DNA from: Aerococcus christensenii
GTDB lineage: Bacteria > Bacillota > Bacilli > Lactobacillales > Aerococcaceae
Direction: 5' to 3'
NCBI RefSeq assembly: GCF_001543105.1
Contig: NZ_CP014159.1
Location: 1,364,001 to 1,428,000 of the forward strand
Length of the DNA: 64,000 bases
Below are positions 1-9,291 of this stretch, piece after piece. The position numbers and the translations under genes are program-made. The notes beneath the pieces are model-generated. The model searched no databases. It saw only the letters and a program-made list of their open reading frames with translations, and was not told the origin of the DNA. Position 1 is the stretch's first letter; each line of letters starts with the position of its first letter.

Positions 1-1080
1 AAATTCAATGCGATCAGCATGCCTAATAGGAGTGGTAATTTCAGCATCGAAATTCATTTCCTCTAAGTCCAAAAATTCAAAGACACGTTCAGCAGAAGCT
101 AGGGTCGATTGAATTTGGTTAAAGATATTGGCCATAGAAGCAATCGGAAGGTAAAGTTGTGGGTTATATTGCAAGAGGGCTTGCACATTCCCAATAGGCA
201 TTTTGCCTTGGAGGACTTGAGCGCCTCCGGCAAAGGCAATCGCCACATAGTTTAAATTTCGAATGAAATTAACGCTCGGGAAAAGAATTCCTGATATAAA
301 TTCCGCCAGTTGAGAACTGTGGTTATAAGCCGCTGTTTGTTCTTTGAAGCGGTCAAAGTGATAGTCTTCTTGGTTAAAGGCTTTAATCTCCATTTGTCCG
401 TTGTAGTCTTCTTCAATTAGATCAGTGAGACGTCCTTGAAGGCGTTGACGATCAGCGAACAGTCTTTGGGTGATAGGTGTTAAGCGTGAAACGACAAAAA
501 GGGCAATGAAGACGGATAGAACCATCATGCCTCCTATTTTGTAAGAGAGGGACAGAACCATGATTGTCACACAGATAAACTGGGTGATAGATATAATCGC
601 CTGAGAAATATTTTGTTGGAGTGTGCGTGCAATGTTTTCGACATCGTTAATAGCCCGACTCAAAATTTCACCGTTGGATAAGCTATCTAAGCGGCTGATA
701 GGCAAGCGATTGAGCTTAATCTGCATGGCTTGGCGCAAGTCCGCAATCGTTTTGGAAACGGTCCGAGATAAGATAAAATCTTGGAAGTAACGGACAATTC
801 CAGAAACAAGATAGAGGCTAGCACAGGTCAAGATGATTCCTTCAATCTGATCGAAATCAAAAGCACTAGCGTCTAGGCCGGCTTGGCTCGTGCCATGTTG
901 AAGGCCGTCTGCAATGAGAGTAGTGGCTTGGCCGAGGATAGCTGGAGAAAAAGTTTCCGTTAATGTGGAACAGATAGCCAGAATGATCACCGCTAAAAAG
1001 GCCCAGCGGTAAGGTCCAAAAAATTGAATTAACCGAAGAAAAGTTTTCCGTGCGGAACGGGGAGTTTTTCTACCTAGCAT
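1..1080 (-). CDS. ABC exporter permease/ATP-binding half-transporter, partial (N-terminal 360 residues)
   Basis: This is the membrane domain of a second ABC half-transporter. Its 3' end, including the whole nucleotide-binding domain, lies outside the window. The translation starts MLGRKTPRSARKTF and contains several hydrophobic helices plus the typical coupling-helix region (LPISRLDSLSNGEILSRAIN). Its ATG overlaps the stop of the upstream half-transporter by one base (TAATG), so the two are translationally coupled and almost certainly form a heterodimeric exporter. The partner has a degenerate ATP site, so this protein should supply the catalytic glutamate; that part is not visible. The substrate is unknown, and MarR linkage suggests drugs or toxic metabolites. 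Confidence 0.85.
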   Translation of the reverse strand, partial: MLGRKTPRSARKTFLRLIQFFGPYRWAFLAVIILAICSTLTETFSPAILGQATTLIADGLQHGTSQAGLDASAFDFDQIEGIILTCASLYLVSGIVRYFQDFILSRTVSKTIADLRQAMQIKLNRLPISRLDSLSNGEILSRAINDVENIARTLQQNISQAIISITQFICVTIMVLSLSYKIGGMMVLSVFIALFVVSRLTPITQRLFADRQRLQGRLTDLIEEDYNGQMEIKAFNQEDYHFDRFKEQTAAYNHSSQLAEFISGILFPSVNFIRNLNYVAIAFAGGAQVLQGKMPIGNVQALLQYNPQLYLPIASMANIFNQIQSTLASAERVFEFLDLEEMNFDAEITTPIRHADRIEF

Positions 1081-2807
1081 TATTCAGTCACCTCCTTAGA
1101 TTGTGAAGAAACAATGGAAGCATAGAGAGGAACCTCTCTTAAAAGTTCTTCATGTCTCCCAATTCCTGCAATGGCGCCGTTATCTGTTAGAACTAAAATA
1201 CGGTCGGCATGCTGAATGGTAGAGACTCTCTGAGCAATAATCAGGATAATCTTTCCTTGAGTCGTTTCAGAGAGGGCTTGGCGAAGCTTCTGATCGGTTT
1301 GGGCATCAAGTGCTGAGAAGGAATCATCAAAAATCAGAATTTCTGCGTCCTTCAAGAGGGCACGAGCGATACAGAGCCGTTGTTTTTGGCCACCCGAGAA
1401 GTTTGTTCCGCCTTGTTCGACGACACTGTCTAAGCCCTTATCGAGTTTTTCAACAAAGGAGTTGGCTTGAGCGATCTCTAAGGCCCGCCAAATTTCCTCA
1501 TCACTAGCTCCTGCTTTCCCAAAGGCTAAATTGGAACGAATAGTCCCAGAAAAGAGATTAGCTTTTTGAGGGACATAGGCGATATGATCCCGAAGGTTTT
1601 TGAGGTTATAGTGTTCAATCGGAAGATTATTAATTAAGATTTTGCCGTCTTTCACTTGATAAAATCTAAAAATCAAGTTAGCTAGGGTCGATTTTCCTGA
1701 TCCGGTGCCACCGATAATTCCCAAGCTTTGGTTGGCAGTCAAATGAAAATCAATGTCCTTTAAGACAGGAGAAGATGCACCGTCATAAGCAAAATTAACG
1801 TGGTTAAAATCTAAGCGAGTTTCTCCATCTTTGGAAAAGAGATAACCTCTCGATTTGGGAGAATGGATTTTTTCTGGAGTGACCAATACTTCGACGATAC
1901 GACCTGCAGAAACTTGAGCGCGTGGAATTAAGACAAACATTAAAGCAATAAATTGGAAAGAAACGCCCATGATTCCGGTATAGGAAACAAAGGAAATGAT
2001 TGCCCCGAGGTCCAATTGCTGCATGGATACTAGGTGAGCGCCTAGCCAGTTGATAAAGACAATACTGAGGTTCAAGGTAGTCATAAGGATAGGCATAAGA
2101 AAAGCTATCCGGATATTAACAGCAATCGCTGTATCCCGGTAGTCGAGATTAGAGGCTTTGAAGCGCTCAGCTTCATATTCATTCTTATTAAAGGCGCGAA
2201 TGACTCTCACGCCGGTTAAACCTTCACGATAAATCAAATTCATCTGGTCTAACTTACCTTGCATTACTCGGAAGTAGGGCGCAGAAAAATAGAGAATAAC
2301 GCCTAAACTGATCACAATAATAGGAATAGTCACTAGGTAAGTCTGGCTAAGGGCGAGACTGGAATGAATAGCCATGACTAAAGCAAATAAGAGTAAGGCA
2401 GGGGCTAATAAGAACATTCTTAACACCATCATAGTAGTCAATTCAATCTGCATAATATCGGTGGAGGAACGGTTAATCAAAGAAGCTGTACCGAAGGCAT
2501 CAAGATCATCTTTGGCTAATTTTTGAACTTTATGATAGAGGTGGTTTCTAAGATCCTGCCCGAGGTTTTGAGAGGCTTTAGAAGCAAACCAAATGTTAAG
2601 CATAGCAGATGAAACGATCAGTAGGGTGACGATTATCATTTTTACACTGATGAAACGAAGGGCAGATATATCTCTAGGAATGATCGCTTGATCAACGAGA
2701 GAAGCGGTAATTGTTGGAAGGATTAATTCAAAAAAGCTTTGAATGAAGGCAAAAAATACAGAAAGAAAAATAAATTTCTTGGGAATTCTTTTGAAAAGAT
2801 ATAACAC
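1080..2807 (-). CDS. ABC exporter half-transporter with degenerate ATPase site
   Basis: A full-length 575-residue exporter subunit with about six membrane helices in the first 300 residues and a nucleotide-binding domain after about residue 330. Walker A (GGTGSGKST), the Q-loop and the signature (FSGGQKQR) are intact. Walker B reads ILIFDDSFSALD, with Asp in place of the catalytic Glu, and the H-loop His is Gln (IIAQRVST). The same two substitutions mark the degenerate subunit of heterodimeric exporters such as TM287/288 and the BmrCD/LmrCD type. It lies between the marR gene (1-bp gap) and the partner half-transporter (1-bp overlap), so all three form one operon. Multidrug or peptide export is inferred. 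Confidence 0.9.
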   Translation of the reverse strand: MLYLFKRIPKKFIFLSVFFAFIQSFFELILPTITASLVDQAIIPRDISALRFISVKMIIVTLLIVSSAMLNIWFASKASQNLGQDLRNHLYHKVQKLAKDDLDAFGTASLINRSSTDIMQIELTTMMVLRMFLLAPALLLFALVMAIHSSLALSQTYLVTIPIIVISLGVILYFSAPYFRVMQGKLDQMNLIYREGLTGVRVIRAFNKNEYEAERFKASNLDYRDTAIAVNIRIAFLMPILMTTLNLSIVFINWLGAHLVSMQQLDLGAIISFVSYTGIMGVSFQFIALMFVLIPRAQVSAGRIVEVLVTPEKIHSPKSRGYLFSKDGETRLDFNHVNFAYDGASSPVLKDIDFHLTANQSLGIIGGTGSGKSTLANLIFRFYQVKDGKILINNLPIEHYNLKNLRDHIAYVPQKANLFSGTIRSNLAFGKAGASDEEIWRALEIAQANSFVEKLDKGLDSVVEQGGTNFSGGQKQRLCIARALLKDAEILIFDDSFSALDAQTDQKLRQALSETTQGKIILIIAQRVSTIQHADRILVLTDNGAIAGIGRHEELLREVPLYASIVSSQSKEVTE

Positions 2808-2808
2808 G

Positions 2809-3249
2809 TTAAGAAGCTCCTTTCTTTATAGTAAGCATGAGATGTTTTTTGAGTTGGGATAAGTTTTGAGTGAGAAGTTGGTTATTTTTTTCTCCGAGAT
2901 AGACCTTGAAATCATTCTCTAAGTCAGCGAAGAGGGCTTGCAGTTTAATGATCTCACTTGTCCCTAGTGGGGTTAGGAAGACTTGTTTTTCGCGGTCGTT
3001 CGTAGGAGAGCTTTCTCGATAGATGTAGCCTTTTTGTTCTAAAGAACGAATCATATGGGTGATAGTAGCTTCTGGTTTCATTAAGTAAGTTGCTAGATCC
3101 CGTTGGTTCGTTGAAGGGTGTTGATGAATGAATTCTAAGGTTTTAGCTTGCATAGCATTCAGCGAAGAATTTTTAAGACGCTGTCTAATGAGATCTTGTT
3201 CGAGGTTAGAGAGTTGAAGAATCAAGGTCACAAGGCTATCCTGTGTCAA
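2809..3249 (-). CDS. MarR-family transcriptional regulator
   Basis: A 146-residue winged-helix protein. Residues about 30-100 show the MarR fold (AKTLEFIHQHPSTNQRDLA, then EATITHMIRSLEQKGYIYRE and NDREKQVFLTPLG). The TTG start is supported by an AAAGGAGA site about 10 bases upstream; no closer ATG fits. It is the first gene of an operon with two ABC half-transporters. A perfect 20-bp palindrome overlaps its predicted -35 box, which suggests autorepression relieved by an exporter substrate. This is a common arrangement for MarR-controlled efflux; the ligand is unknown. Confidence 0.9.
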   Translation of the reverse strand: MTQDSLVTLILQLSNLEQDLIRQRLKNSSLNAMQAKTLEFIHQHPSTNQRDLATYLMKPEATITHMIRSLEQKGYIYRESSPTNDREKQVFLTPLGTSEIIKLQALFADLENDFKVYLGEKNNQLLTQNLSQLKKHLMLTIKKGAS

Positions 3250-3303
3250 AGTTATCGGTCTCCTTTCTAGCGTTTGATTTTATTTTTAACAAAGGTAGTG
3301 ATT

Positions 3304-3332
3304 AGCATACCAAGATATACTTGTAATTACAA
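3304..3332 (-). promoter_or_regulatory. Predicted sigma-A promoter of the marR-ABC operon
   Basis: On the minus strand TTGTAA (-35) and TATGCT (-10) are separated by 17 bases, with TGG just before the -10 box (extended -10). The -35 box lies inside the palindrome at 3317-3336. Assignment is by eye. Confidence 0.6.
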
Positions 3333-3336
3333 GTAT
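3317..3336. promoter_or_regulatory. Probable MarR operator, perfect 20-bp palindrome
   Basis: ATACTTGTAATTACAAGTAT equals its own reverse complement. It lies between marR and potA and covers the -35 box of the marR promoter. Its size and position fit a dimeric winged-helix regulator binding its own promoter. Confidence 0.7.
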
Positions 3337-3388
3337 TTAGCTCAGGCAAATAAATCCTCACGGAGACTATTAAAAGGCCTAATAAGCA

Positions 3389-3397
3389 TGTTATAAT
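3389..3397 (+). promoter_or_regulatory. Predicted extended -10 promoter of potABCD
   Basis: TGTTATAAT combines a TGn extension with a consensus TATAAT box. There is no good -35 hexamer 17 bases upstream, as is usual for extended -10 promoters. It lies about 90 bases before the potA start. Confidence 0.5.
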
Positions 3398-3488
3398 ACA
3401 ATTAATTTGGTGTATTTTGCGTTTTTTAAGAGAGCAGTTGCCAAAAATGACTATAAAGCAAGAATTCAACAAAGAAAGGGGTCAAGCA

Positions 3489-4598
3489 ATGGGAGAAAGT
3501 TATCCATATAGTGTACAACTTAAGGGGGTCAGTAAGTCGTATACCGATCATTGTGTCTTAGACAACATTGATATGGAACTAGAGAAGGGTAAATTTTATA
3601 CCTTGCTAGGACCTTCAGGATGTGGAAAGACGACGATTCTACGTTTGATTGCTGGCTTTTCATCAGCGACAACAGGCGAGGTTTTTCTGAACGGACAATT
3701 GGTGAATGAAGTACCAGCTGAAAAGCGACAAGTGAACACAGTTTTTCAGGACTATGCGCTTTTTCCGCATATGAATGTGTACGATAATATTGCTTTTGGC
3801 CTTCGCGTGAAGGGCGTAGAAGAAGCAACCATTAAAGAAAAAGTCAAAAATGCTTTAGCTTTAATTCAACTTTCTGGGTATGAGTTGCGGGATATTCAAG
3901 CTTTGTCTGGGGGACAAAGGCAGCGGATTGCGATTGCACGAGCTATTGTTAATGAACCAGACGTCCTTTTGTTAGATGAGCCGCTATCTGCCTTGGATTT
4001 AAAATTACGAACAGCTATGCAGTATGAACTTAGAGAGTTGCAACGCAGACTAGGGATTACCTTTATCTTTGTTACCCACGATCAAGAAGAAGCCCTCGCT
4101 ATGTCTGATTGGATTTTTGTGATGGACAATGGGAAGATTGTTCAGTCTGGCCCCCCTAAAGATATCTATGATGAGCCTATCAATCGCTACGTTGCCGAGT
4201 TTATTGGAGAAAGTAATATTCTTCCTGCCACGATGTTGGAAGATTATAAGGTGCGTTTTTTGGGGAAGGTATTTGTTTGTGAAGATGCCGGAATGAATCC
4301 AAATGAATCGGTAGAGGTAGTCATTCGTCCGGAAGATCTAGCGATTTCTAGTGAGAAGAAAGGACAGATTGAAGCCAGAGTGGATACGGTTCTCTTCCGT
4401 GGGGTTTTCAATGAGATCATTGCTACTGACCAAACAGGCTACCAATGGCGGGTCCATACAACCAAAAGTTTTGAACATGGCCAAATCATTTATTTAGAGA
4501 TTGAACCCTATGATATTCACGTGATGCGTTTTGGAGAATCGGAAGAAGATTTTGATGCGAGACTTGAGCAATACAGCGAGGGGGACGACGATGACTAA
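3489..4598 (+). CDS. potA: Spermidine/putrescine ABC transporter ATP-binding protein PotA
   Basis: The cytoplasmic ATPase that powers polyamine uptake. It has Walker A (GPSGCGKTT), Q-loop ([13 protein letters not shown]), signature ([14 protein letters not shown]), Walker B ([11 protein letters not shown]) and H-loop (VTHDQEEA), followed by a C-terminal TOBE-type regulatory region ([11 protein letters not shown]). I chose the ATG with AAAGAAAGGGG about 7 bases upstream; an upstream in-frame TTG would add 24 residues without a ribosome site. The predicted protein is 369 residues, the usual PotA length. It leads a four-gene operon and its 3' end overlaps potB by 8 bases. Confidence 0.95.
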   Translation: MGESYPYSVQLKGVSKSYTDHCVLDNIDMELEKGKFYTLLGPSGCGKTTILRLIAGFSSATTGEVFLNGQLVNEVPAEKRQVNTVFQDYALFPHMNVYDNIAFGLRVKGVEEATIKEKVKNALALIQLSGYELRDIQALSGGQRQRIAIARAIVNEPDVLLLDEPLSALDLKLRTAMQYELRELQRRLGITFIFVTHDQEEALAMSDWIFVMDNGKIVQSGPPKDIYDEPINRYVAEFIGESNILPATMLEDYKVRFLGKVFVCEDAGMNPNESVEVVIRPEDLAISSEKKGQIEARVDTVLFRGVFNEIIATDQTGYQWRVHTTKSFEHGQIIYLEIEPYDIHVMRFGESEEDFDARLEQYSEGDDDD

Positions 4599-5406
4599 AA
4601 AATACGGACTCTATGTCTGTACTTATTATTTATGGATGGCTTTATTTGTCGTTTTACCGCTCTTGCTATTGGTTTACCAATCCTTTTTTGATACGAGTGG
4701 GCAATTTTCATTGGTGAATTATCAAACCTATTTTTCTTCCCCAGCTTATCTTAAAATGACTTTGAATTCCTTTATCTATGCCTTAGCCGTTACTTTTTTT
4801 ACTTTAGTTTTAGCCTATCCTTTTGCTTACTTTTTGTCTCTTTTAAAGCATAAGAACTTGGTCCTTTTGTTAGTGATCCTACCGACATGGATTAACCTTT
4901 TGTTGAAAGCTTACGCCTTCATCGGTTTGTTTAGTCAGGAAGGAACGGTGAACCATGTCTTGGGTTTCTTGGGGATAGCACCTCAACAGCTTTTATTTAC
5001 CCGAATGGCTTTTATTCTAGTTCTGGTCTACATTGAGCTGCCTTTTATGATTCTTCCCCTTTTTCAGTCGATCGATAAGATTCCAAACGCTCTAACAGAA
5101 GCGGCAAGAGACTTAGGGGCTAGTCCCTTACAGAGCTTTTGGAAAGTCACTGTTCCCCTCTCTCTTTCTGGAATTCGAAGTGGTGTTCAAGCGGTATTTA
5201 TTCCTTCTCTCTCTATGTTTATGATTACCCGATTGATCGGGGGTAACCGTGTGATTACTCTAGGGACTGCGGTTGAAGAACACTACTTAGTCACTCGAAA
5301 TTGGGGGATGGGTTCGACGATTGGTGTTGTCCTGATGGGAATGATGTTTCTGGTGATGGCCTTGTTAAGGGATAGAAAAGGGGGTAAAAAAGATGAAAAA
5401 ATATAG
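4591..5406 (+). CDS. potB: Spermidine/putrescine ABC transporter permease PotB
   Basis: A 271-residue integral membrane permease with about six hydrophobic helices and the EAA loop that contacts PotA ([22 protein letters not shown]). The ATG is preceded by GAGGGGG and overlaps the potA stop, so translation is coupled. An earlier in-frame start would lie inside potA and add 20 non-membrane residues, so it was rejected. It pairs with PotC to form the membrane channel. Confidence 0.95.
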   Translation: MTKKYGLYVCTYYLWMALFVVLPLLLLVYQSFFDTSGQFSLVNYQTYFSSPAYLKMTLNSFIYALAVTFFTLVLAYPFAYFLSLLKHKNLVLLLVILPTWINLLLKAYAFIGLFSQEGTVNHVLGFLGIAPQQLLFTRMAFILVLVYIELPFMILPLFQSIDKIPNALTEAARDLGASPLQSFWKVTVPLSLSGIRSGVQAVFIPSLSMFMITRLIGGNRVITLGTAVEEHYLVTRNWGMGSTIGVVLMGMMFLVMALLRDRKGGKKDEKI

Positions 5407-6190
5407 CTTTGGAACCCGCATCTATTTAAGCCTTATGTTTTTAGTTCTTTATTTGCCGATTTTCTATTTAATTTTTTATTCCTTTAATAAAGGGACGACG
5501 ATGAATCACTTTGAAGGCATGAGTTTGATTCACTACCGAGAGTTACTGGAAGATACTCGTCTCTTAGGCAATGTTGTGAATACACTCATCATTGCTCTTC
5601 TGTCAGCAGTGATAGCGACGGGGATAGGGACCTTTGGAGCGATGGCTATTTATTTCATGAAAAATCGCTTTTATAGACATTGGTTATTGAATTTAAATAA
5701 TATTTTGATTGTAACACCTGATGTGATGATAGGGGCAAGTTTTTTGATCTTGTTAACACGGGTGATCGTTATTAAGTTAGGCTTTTGGTCGGTTTTAGTA
5801 AGCCATGTTGCCTTTAATATTCCTATTGTGGTTTTGATGGTGTTGCCTCGATTAGAGGAGATGAATGATAACCTCTTATTAGCGGCGAAAGATCTCGGAG
5901 CTAATGTTCATCAAATTTTAGTACAGGTTATTCTTCCCAGCATTCAGAAGGGGATTTTTTCTGGTTTCTTAATGGCGCTCACCTATTCCTTTGATGATTT
6001 TGCAGTCACTTTTTTTGTTACCGGTAATGGATTTTCAACTTTAGCTTTGGATATTTATTCCAGAGCTCGACGGGGTATTTCCCTAGAAATTAATGCCTTA
6101 TCGACTTTGATTTTTGGAGTGTCTTTGGCCTTTGTCATTGGGTATTATTTTATTCAAGTACGTCAAATCAAAGATGAGAAGAAAGGTTAG
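5393..6190 (+). CDS. potC: Spermidine/putrescine ABC transporter permease PotC
   Basis: A 265-residue permease with six predicted helices and the EAA-type loop (LAAKDLGANVHQILVQVILPS). The N-terminal motif YSFNKGTTMNHFEG is typical of PotC. It overlaps potB by 14 bases. Together with PotB it forms the transmembrane path for polyamines. Confidence 0.95.
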   Translation: MKKYSFGTRIYLSLMFLVLYLPIFYLIFYSFNKGTTMNHFEGMSLIHYRELLEDTRLLGNVVNTLIIALLSAVIATGIGTFGAMAIYFMKNRFYRHWLLNLNNILIVTPDVMIGASFLILLTRVIVIKLGFWSVLVSHVAFNIPIVVLMVLPRLEEMNDNLLLAAKDLGANVHQILVQVILPSIQKGIFSGFLMALTYSFDDFAVTFFVTGNGFSTLALDIYSRARRGISLEINALSTLIFGVSLAFVIGYYFIQVRQIKDEKKG

Positions 6191-6198
6191 GCGGTCCT

Positions 6199-7269
6199 AT
6201 GCGAAAAATAATTCTAGGAATGTTGTCAGTATTAGCGGTTGTGGCAGGTCTATACTTAGGTAAGGAAAGCCTAGTCCCCAAGCAGGATCGAAACGCTGAG
6301 AAGACGGTTCATTTCTATAATTGGGGAGATTACATTGATCCTGACTTGCTGAAACAATTTGAAGAAGAAATGGGCTATCATATTGTCTACGATACCTTTG
6401 ATTCCAATGAAGCTATGATGACTAAAATCGAACAGGGAGGCACCGATTATGATTTAGTGGTCCCTTCAGATTATATGTTGAATAATATGATCAAACATCA
6501 TTTGCTTTTGCCCTTGGATCACGAAAAATTGCCGAACTTTAAGTATATGGATAACAGACTTTTGAACTTAGATTTTGATTTAGGGAATAAGTATTCTGTT
6601 CCGTATTTTTGGGGAACTTTAGGGATTTTGTATGATACGAGACGTGTCTCTCCTGAAGAGATCACTTCTTGGAAAGACTTGTGGAATCCCAAATGGAAAA
6701 ATAGTTTGTTGGTTATTGATGGGGCTAGAGAAATGCTGGGCGTCAGTTTACAGTCCTTAGGTTATTCGGTGAATGAAGTGGACGATACAAAACTAGAAGA
6801 AGCCAGTCAGCAGCTGAAAGCTCTCATGCCCAATATTCAAGCTCTGATTACCGATGAGATTAAAATGTATATGATTCAAGGACAAGCCCCGCTCGCTGTG
6901 ACCTTTTCAGGAGAAGCAGCCATGGCTATGGAGAAGGCGCCGTATTTAGCATATTCTCTTCCTAAAGAAGGTTCTAATATTTGGTTTGATAACCTCGCTA
7001 TTCCCAAAACGGCACATAATTTAGAAGGAGCCTATGCTTTGATGAATTTTTTGATGCGGCCGGACGTTGCTGCTAAGAATGCGGAATATATTGGCTATTC
7101 AACGCCGAATAAGGCCGCCAAAGAGCAAATGGATCCTGATCAAATCAAAAATTCTATGTTTTATCCTTCAGAAGAGGTGATGAGTCGTTTGGAAATTTAT
7201 AAAGATCTTGGTCAGGAACGCTTGATTTATTATAATGATTTGTTCTTAGAAGATAAGCTCAGTCAATAA
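6199..7269 (+). CDS. potD: Spermidine/putrescine-binding protein PotD
   Basis: A 356-residue extracytoplasmic solute-binding protein. A hydrophobic N-terminus (IILGMLSVLAVVAGLYLG) acts as signal peptide or membrane anchor; no lipobox cysteine is visible, unlike many Gram-positive PotD lipoproteins. The binding domain begins with VHFYNWGDYIDPDLL, a PotD/PotF hallmark, and continues with YDLVVPSDYML and VTFSGEAAMAM. It is the last gene of the operon and is followed closely by a strong terminator. Confidence 0.93.
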   Translation: MRKIILGMLSVLAVVAGLYLGKESLVPKQDRNAEKTVHFYNWGDYIDPDLLKQFEEEMGYHIVYDTFDSNEAMMTKIEQGGTDYDLVVPSDYMLNNMIKHHLLLPLDHEKLPNFKYMDNRLLNLDFDLGNKYSVPYFWGTLGILYDTRRVSPEEITSWKDLWNPKWKNSLLVIDGAREMLGVSLQSLGYSVNEVDDTKLEEASQQLKALMPNIQALITDEIKMYMIQGQAPLAVTFSGEAAMAMEKAPYLAYSLPKEGSNIWFDNLAIPKTAHNLEGAYALMNFLMRPDVAAKNAEYIGYSTPNKAAKEQMDPDQIKNSMFYPSEEVMSRLEIYKDLGQERLIYYNDLFLEDKLSQ

Positions 7270-7270
7270 A

Positions 7271-7310
7271 AAAATCCGCTAACTTTTGTATGGAGAGTTA
7301 GCGGATTTTT
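7271..7310 (+). terminator. Rho-independent terminator after potD
   Basis: AAATCCGCTAACT pairs with AGTTAGCGGATTT around a short loop, followed by a T-run. The A-run on the other side could also serve the decayed minus-strand gene. Confidence 0.9.
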
Positions 7311-7326
7311 ATTAAGGCTCTTTTGA

Positions 7327-7823
7327 TTATTCACCACCGGTAATCCCAAAGGCTTCCCCAGTGATTTTCCCAGCGGATTCTGAAGCGAGAAATACGGCGA
7401 GTCCACCGATTTCTTCAGGTTCAATTAATTGTTTCATCCATTGAGCGCCTAAGATATGCCTTTCTAAGGCTACTGGTCCCGTCTTGGCTAGCGAGGGCAG
7501 CTAATTGCCCTTGAATAAGGGCAAGTGTTGGCGGCATCTGGCAGGATGCAATTGGCCGTGATGCCGTTCTTCGCTTCTTCCATGGCCACCGTATTCGTAA
7601 AGCCGATCTGCCCATGTTTTGCGGCTACATAAGCGGATTTGTACTTATCTGGACGTTTACCGTGCCCACTGGAGATGGTGATCACTCGACCAAATACTGC
7701 TTCTTTCATAGTGGGAAAGCAATGTTTAGTCATCAAGAAGGTTCCTGTTAGAATTGTTGACAGGATTTGATTCCAATCCTCTAGAGGAAAATCTGTAACA
7801 GGATGAATCCTTTGCAAGCCGGC
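7327..7823 (-). pseudogene. Remnant of a short-chain dehydrogenase (3-hydroxybutyrate dehydrogenase-like)
   Basis: Minus-strand fragments match the middle and end of an SDR enzyme: MTKHCFPTMKE, GRVITISSGHGKRPDK, YVAAKHGQIGFTNTVAME (the catalytic YxxxK region) and NGITANCILP, then after frameshifts WMKQLIEPEEIGGLAVF and AGKITGEAFGITGGE before a TAA. The N-terminal Rossmann half is absent and replaced by an SPFH gene fragment, joined in frame near DAGLQRI. At least two frameshifts lie around 7430-7530. The class is clear; the substrate assignment to 3-hydroxybutyrate is by resemblance only. Confidence 0.8.
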
Positions 7824-8536
7824 ATCTGCCACTTTATCTTGTATCTCTTGGCGAATACGTTCAGCCACAAGAGTACTTGATCCTCTTAAACTTCCATCAT
7901 CAGGTTCACTATCACCTGTTGTATCAATATTTTCAGCGACATCATAAGGGGAAATACGGGCAATGTTATGAAGGGCGGCGTCGCATTGAAGGGAGAGATA
8001 TTCTTTATAATTATCGACTTCAAAGACAGCCTTAGCGGTATCTTTGACTTGCCAGATGACAGCTACAGCGATTTCGATAGGATTTCCTAAGACATCGTTG
8101 ATCTTTTGACGCCCATTCGAGAGGGTCATTTTTTTAGGGAGATTGCCTTTTTAGAAGGAGTTACATTAGTGGTTGTTGTACCATCAATAGAGATGCTGGT
8201 TGAAGTTGAATGAACATCTCCAGATTGCCCAAGCTGGGTATGGGAGGCAGGGTTCACTGCAACTGAGAAAGGATTTACAAAGTAAATGCCTGCTTCTTTG
8301 ATGGTCCCTGTGTAATGTCCAAAAAGGGTAAGAACTAAAGCTTCGTTAGGTTTCACGACTTTTATTCCGAATGGAAGGAAGAGATCGAATATCAATAAAA
8401 GGATACTCAATGTCAACAATTTGTAACTGTTATGCTGAATAGCTAGAATAATTAAAACAATGTCAACGAAAAGAAATCCGATAAAAAAGATGAAAGCGCC
8501 CATTCCCTTCATGGGCTTGATTAATTTTTCTTCCAT
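7821..8536 (-). pseudogene. Truncated SPFH/stomatin-like membrane protein, fused to SDR remnant
   Basis: The first part (MEEKLIKPMKGMGAFIF..., two hydrophobic helices, then [16 protein letters not shown]) and the second part (GRQKINDVLGNPIEIAVAV...DDGSLRGSS) align with the intact SPFH gene at 19374-20381. A one-base loss in an A-tract near 8130 breaks the frame. After EIQDKVADAGLQ the SPFH sequence stops and an SDR begins, so the C-terminal SPFH half and the downstream RHH gene are missing. The 5' flank keeps half of the palindrome seen before the intact copy. Confidence 0.85.
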
Positions 8537-8568
8537 AATAAAAAACTCTTTCTTTAAACATGTGCTAT

Positions 8569-8582
8569 CTATTTGATATCAT
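8569..8582 (-). promoter_or_regulatory. Half of an SPFH-operon operator
   Basis: CTATTTGATATCAT matches the left arm of the 37-bp palindrome at 19329-19365. The other arm here is degenerate. It lies just upstream of the broken SPFH gene, so the two loci share regulation by descent. Confidence 0.55.
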
Positions 8583-8649
8583 TATTTAGATCACTTGTGG
8601 ACTTGTCAATGAAAGATATAATGTAAGAAATGAGAGAGGAGGAAATCCA

Positions 8650-8949
8650 ATGAAAACTGTTCAAAGGATAAAAGAGTTGGAAACATTTTTTTCAGGACAG
8701 GAAGGTGAAAAATGTTGGCGACATCTTCAAGAAGTTCTTCCTATTTATGGTCAACAAGGGCATTACAAAATAAAACCTATTCGATCCCTGCCGAACGCTT
8801 ATGAAATGCGCATCAAAAAAGGAAAGGGCAGTTATCGATTAGGCTTTTTTGAATCTGAAAGGGACTATACGCTTTTTTATGTGAGTGAGACCCTTCAGAA
8901 GGTTAAATTTGATCGAGAAGCTTATAAAGTCGCTCAGTCTTTGAAATAG
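8650..8949 (+). CDS. Small basic protein, RelE/HigB-toxin-like, orphan
   Basis: A 99-residue protein with an excellent ribosome site (GAGAGGAGG). The C-terminal half (YEMRIKKGKGSYRLGFFESE, then YTLFYVSETLQK) resembles the beta-sheet core of RelE/HigB-type mRNA interferases and Gp49-like proteins. No antitoxin gene flanks it: upstream is the decayed SPFH gene and downstream a convergent gene overlaps it by 16 bases. The toxin assignment is tentative and based on motif layout and size. Confidence 0.5.
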   Translation: MKTVQRIKELETFFSGQEGEKCWRHLQEVLPIYGQQGHYKIKPIRSLPNAYEMRIKKGKGSYRLGFFESERDYTLFYVSETLQKVKFDREAYKVAQSLK

Positions 8950-9200
8950 AGTTTATGACTACGAGGGAATTCACGTTGCCAAAGGGCGCGAAGTTGCTTT
9001 TTGAGGGTAGGGGAATGGACATCTTCTTCCCATAGCTTTGAAGTATAGCCTTCTTCTTGAATGATAAGACGCTGGCCGCAACGTTGGATAGCTAGAGAGC
9101 GATCTTTCTTTAAAGTATAAAAAGTTAAAGAAAAGTCGCCTGAATTTTTAAGGGCGCGTTCGAGCGTTTTTTGAGCTTGTTTTTCTCCGATTAACCGCAT
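8934..9200 (-). CDS. Hypothetical 88-residue protein
   Basis: I do not recognise this protein. It is basic, with no membrane segment, and has a ribosome site AAAGGAGGGG before the ATG. Its 3' end overlaps the convergent RelE-like gene by 16 bases. It lies upstream of pepN on the same strand, beyond pepN's terminator. Confidence 0.55.
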   Translation of the reverse strand: MRLIGEKQAQKTLERALKNSGDFSLTFYTLKKDRSLAIQRCGQRLIIQEEGYTSKLWEEDVHSPTLKKQLRALWQREFPRSHKLYFKD

Positions 9201-9233
9201 AAGACCCCTCCTTTAGGTGAATAGTAAAAACAG

Positions 9234-9279
9234 AAAAAGCTTGAGGCCTTTCTTCAATAGAAGAGACCTCAAACTTTTG
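9234..9279 (-). terminator. Terminator of pepN
   Basis: On the minus strand a GAGGTCTCTTC / GAAGAAAGGCCTC stem (with wobble pairs and flanking A/T pairing) is followed by a T-run, just past the pepN stop. Confidence 0.75.
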
Positions 9280-9291
9280 TATTGCAGAGAA

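Noticed and set aside
3417..3488. Upstream TTG start for PotA adding 24 residues
   Set aside because: No ribosome site before it, while the downstream ATG has a strong one and gives the family's normal N-terminus.
8650..9200. The two small genes as a convergent toxin-antitoxin pair
   Set aside because: Convergent, overlapping genes cannot be co-transcribed as usual type II pairs, and the second protein has no antitoxin-like domain.
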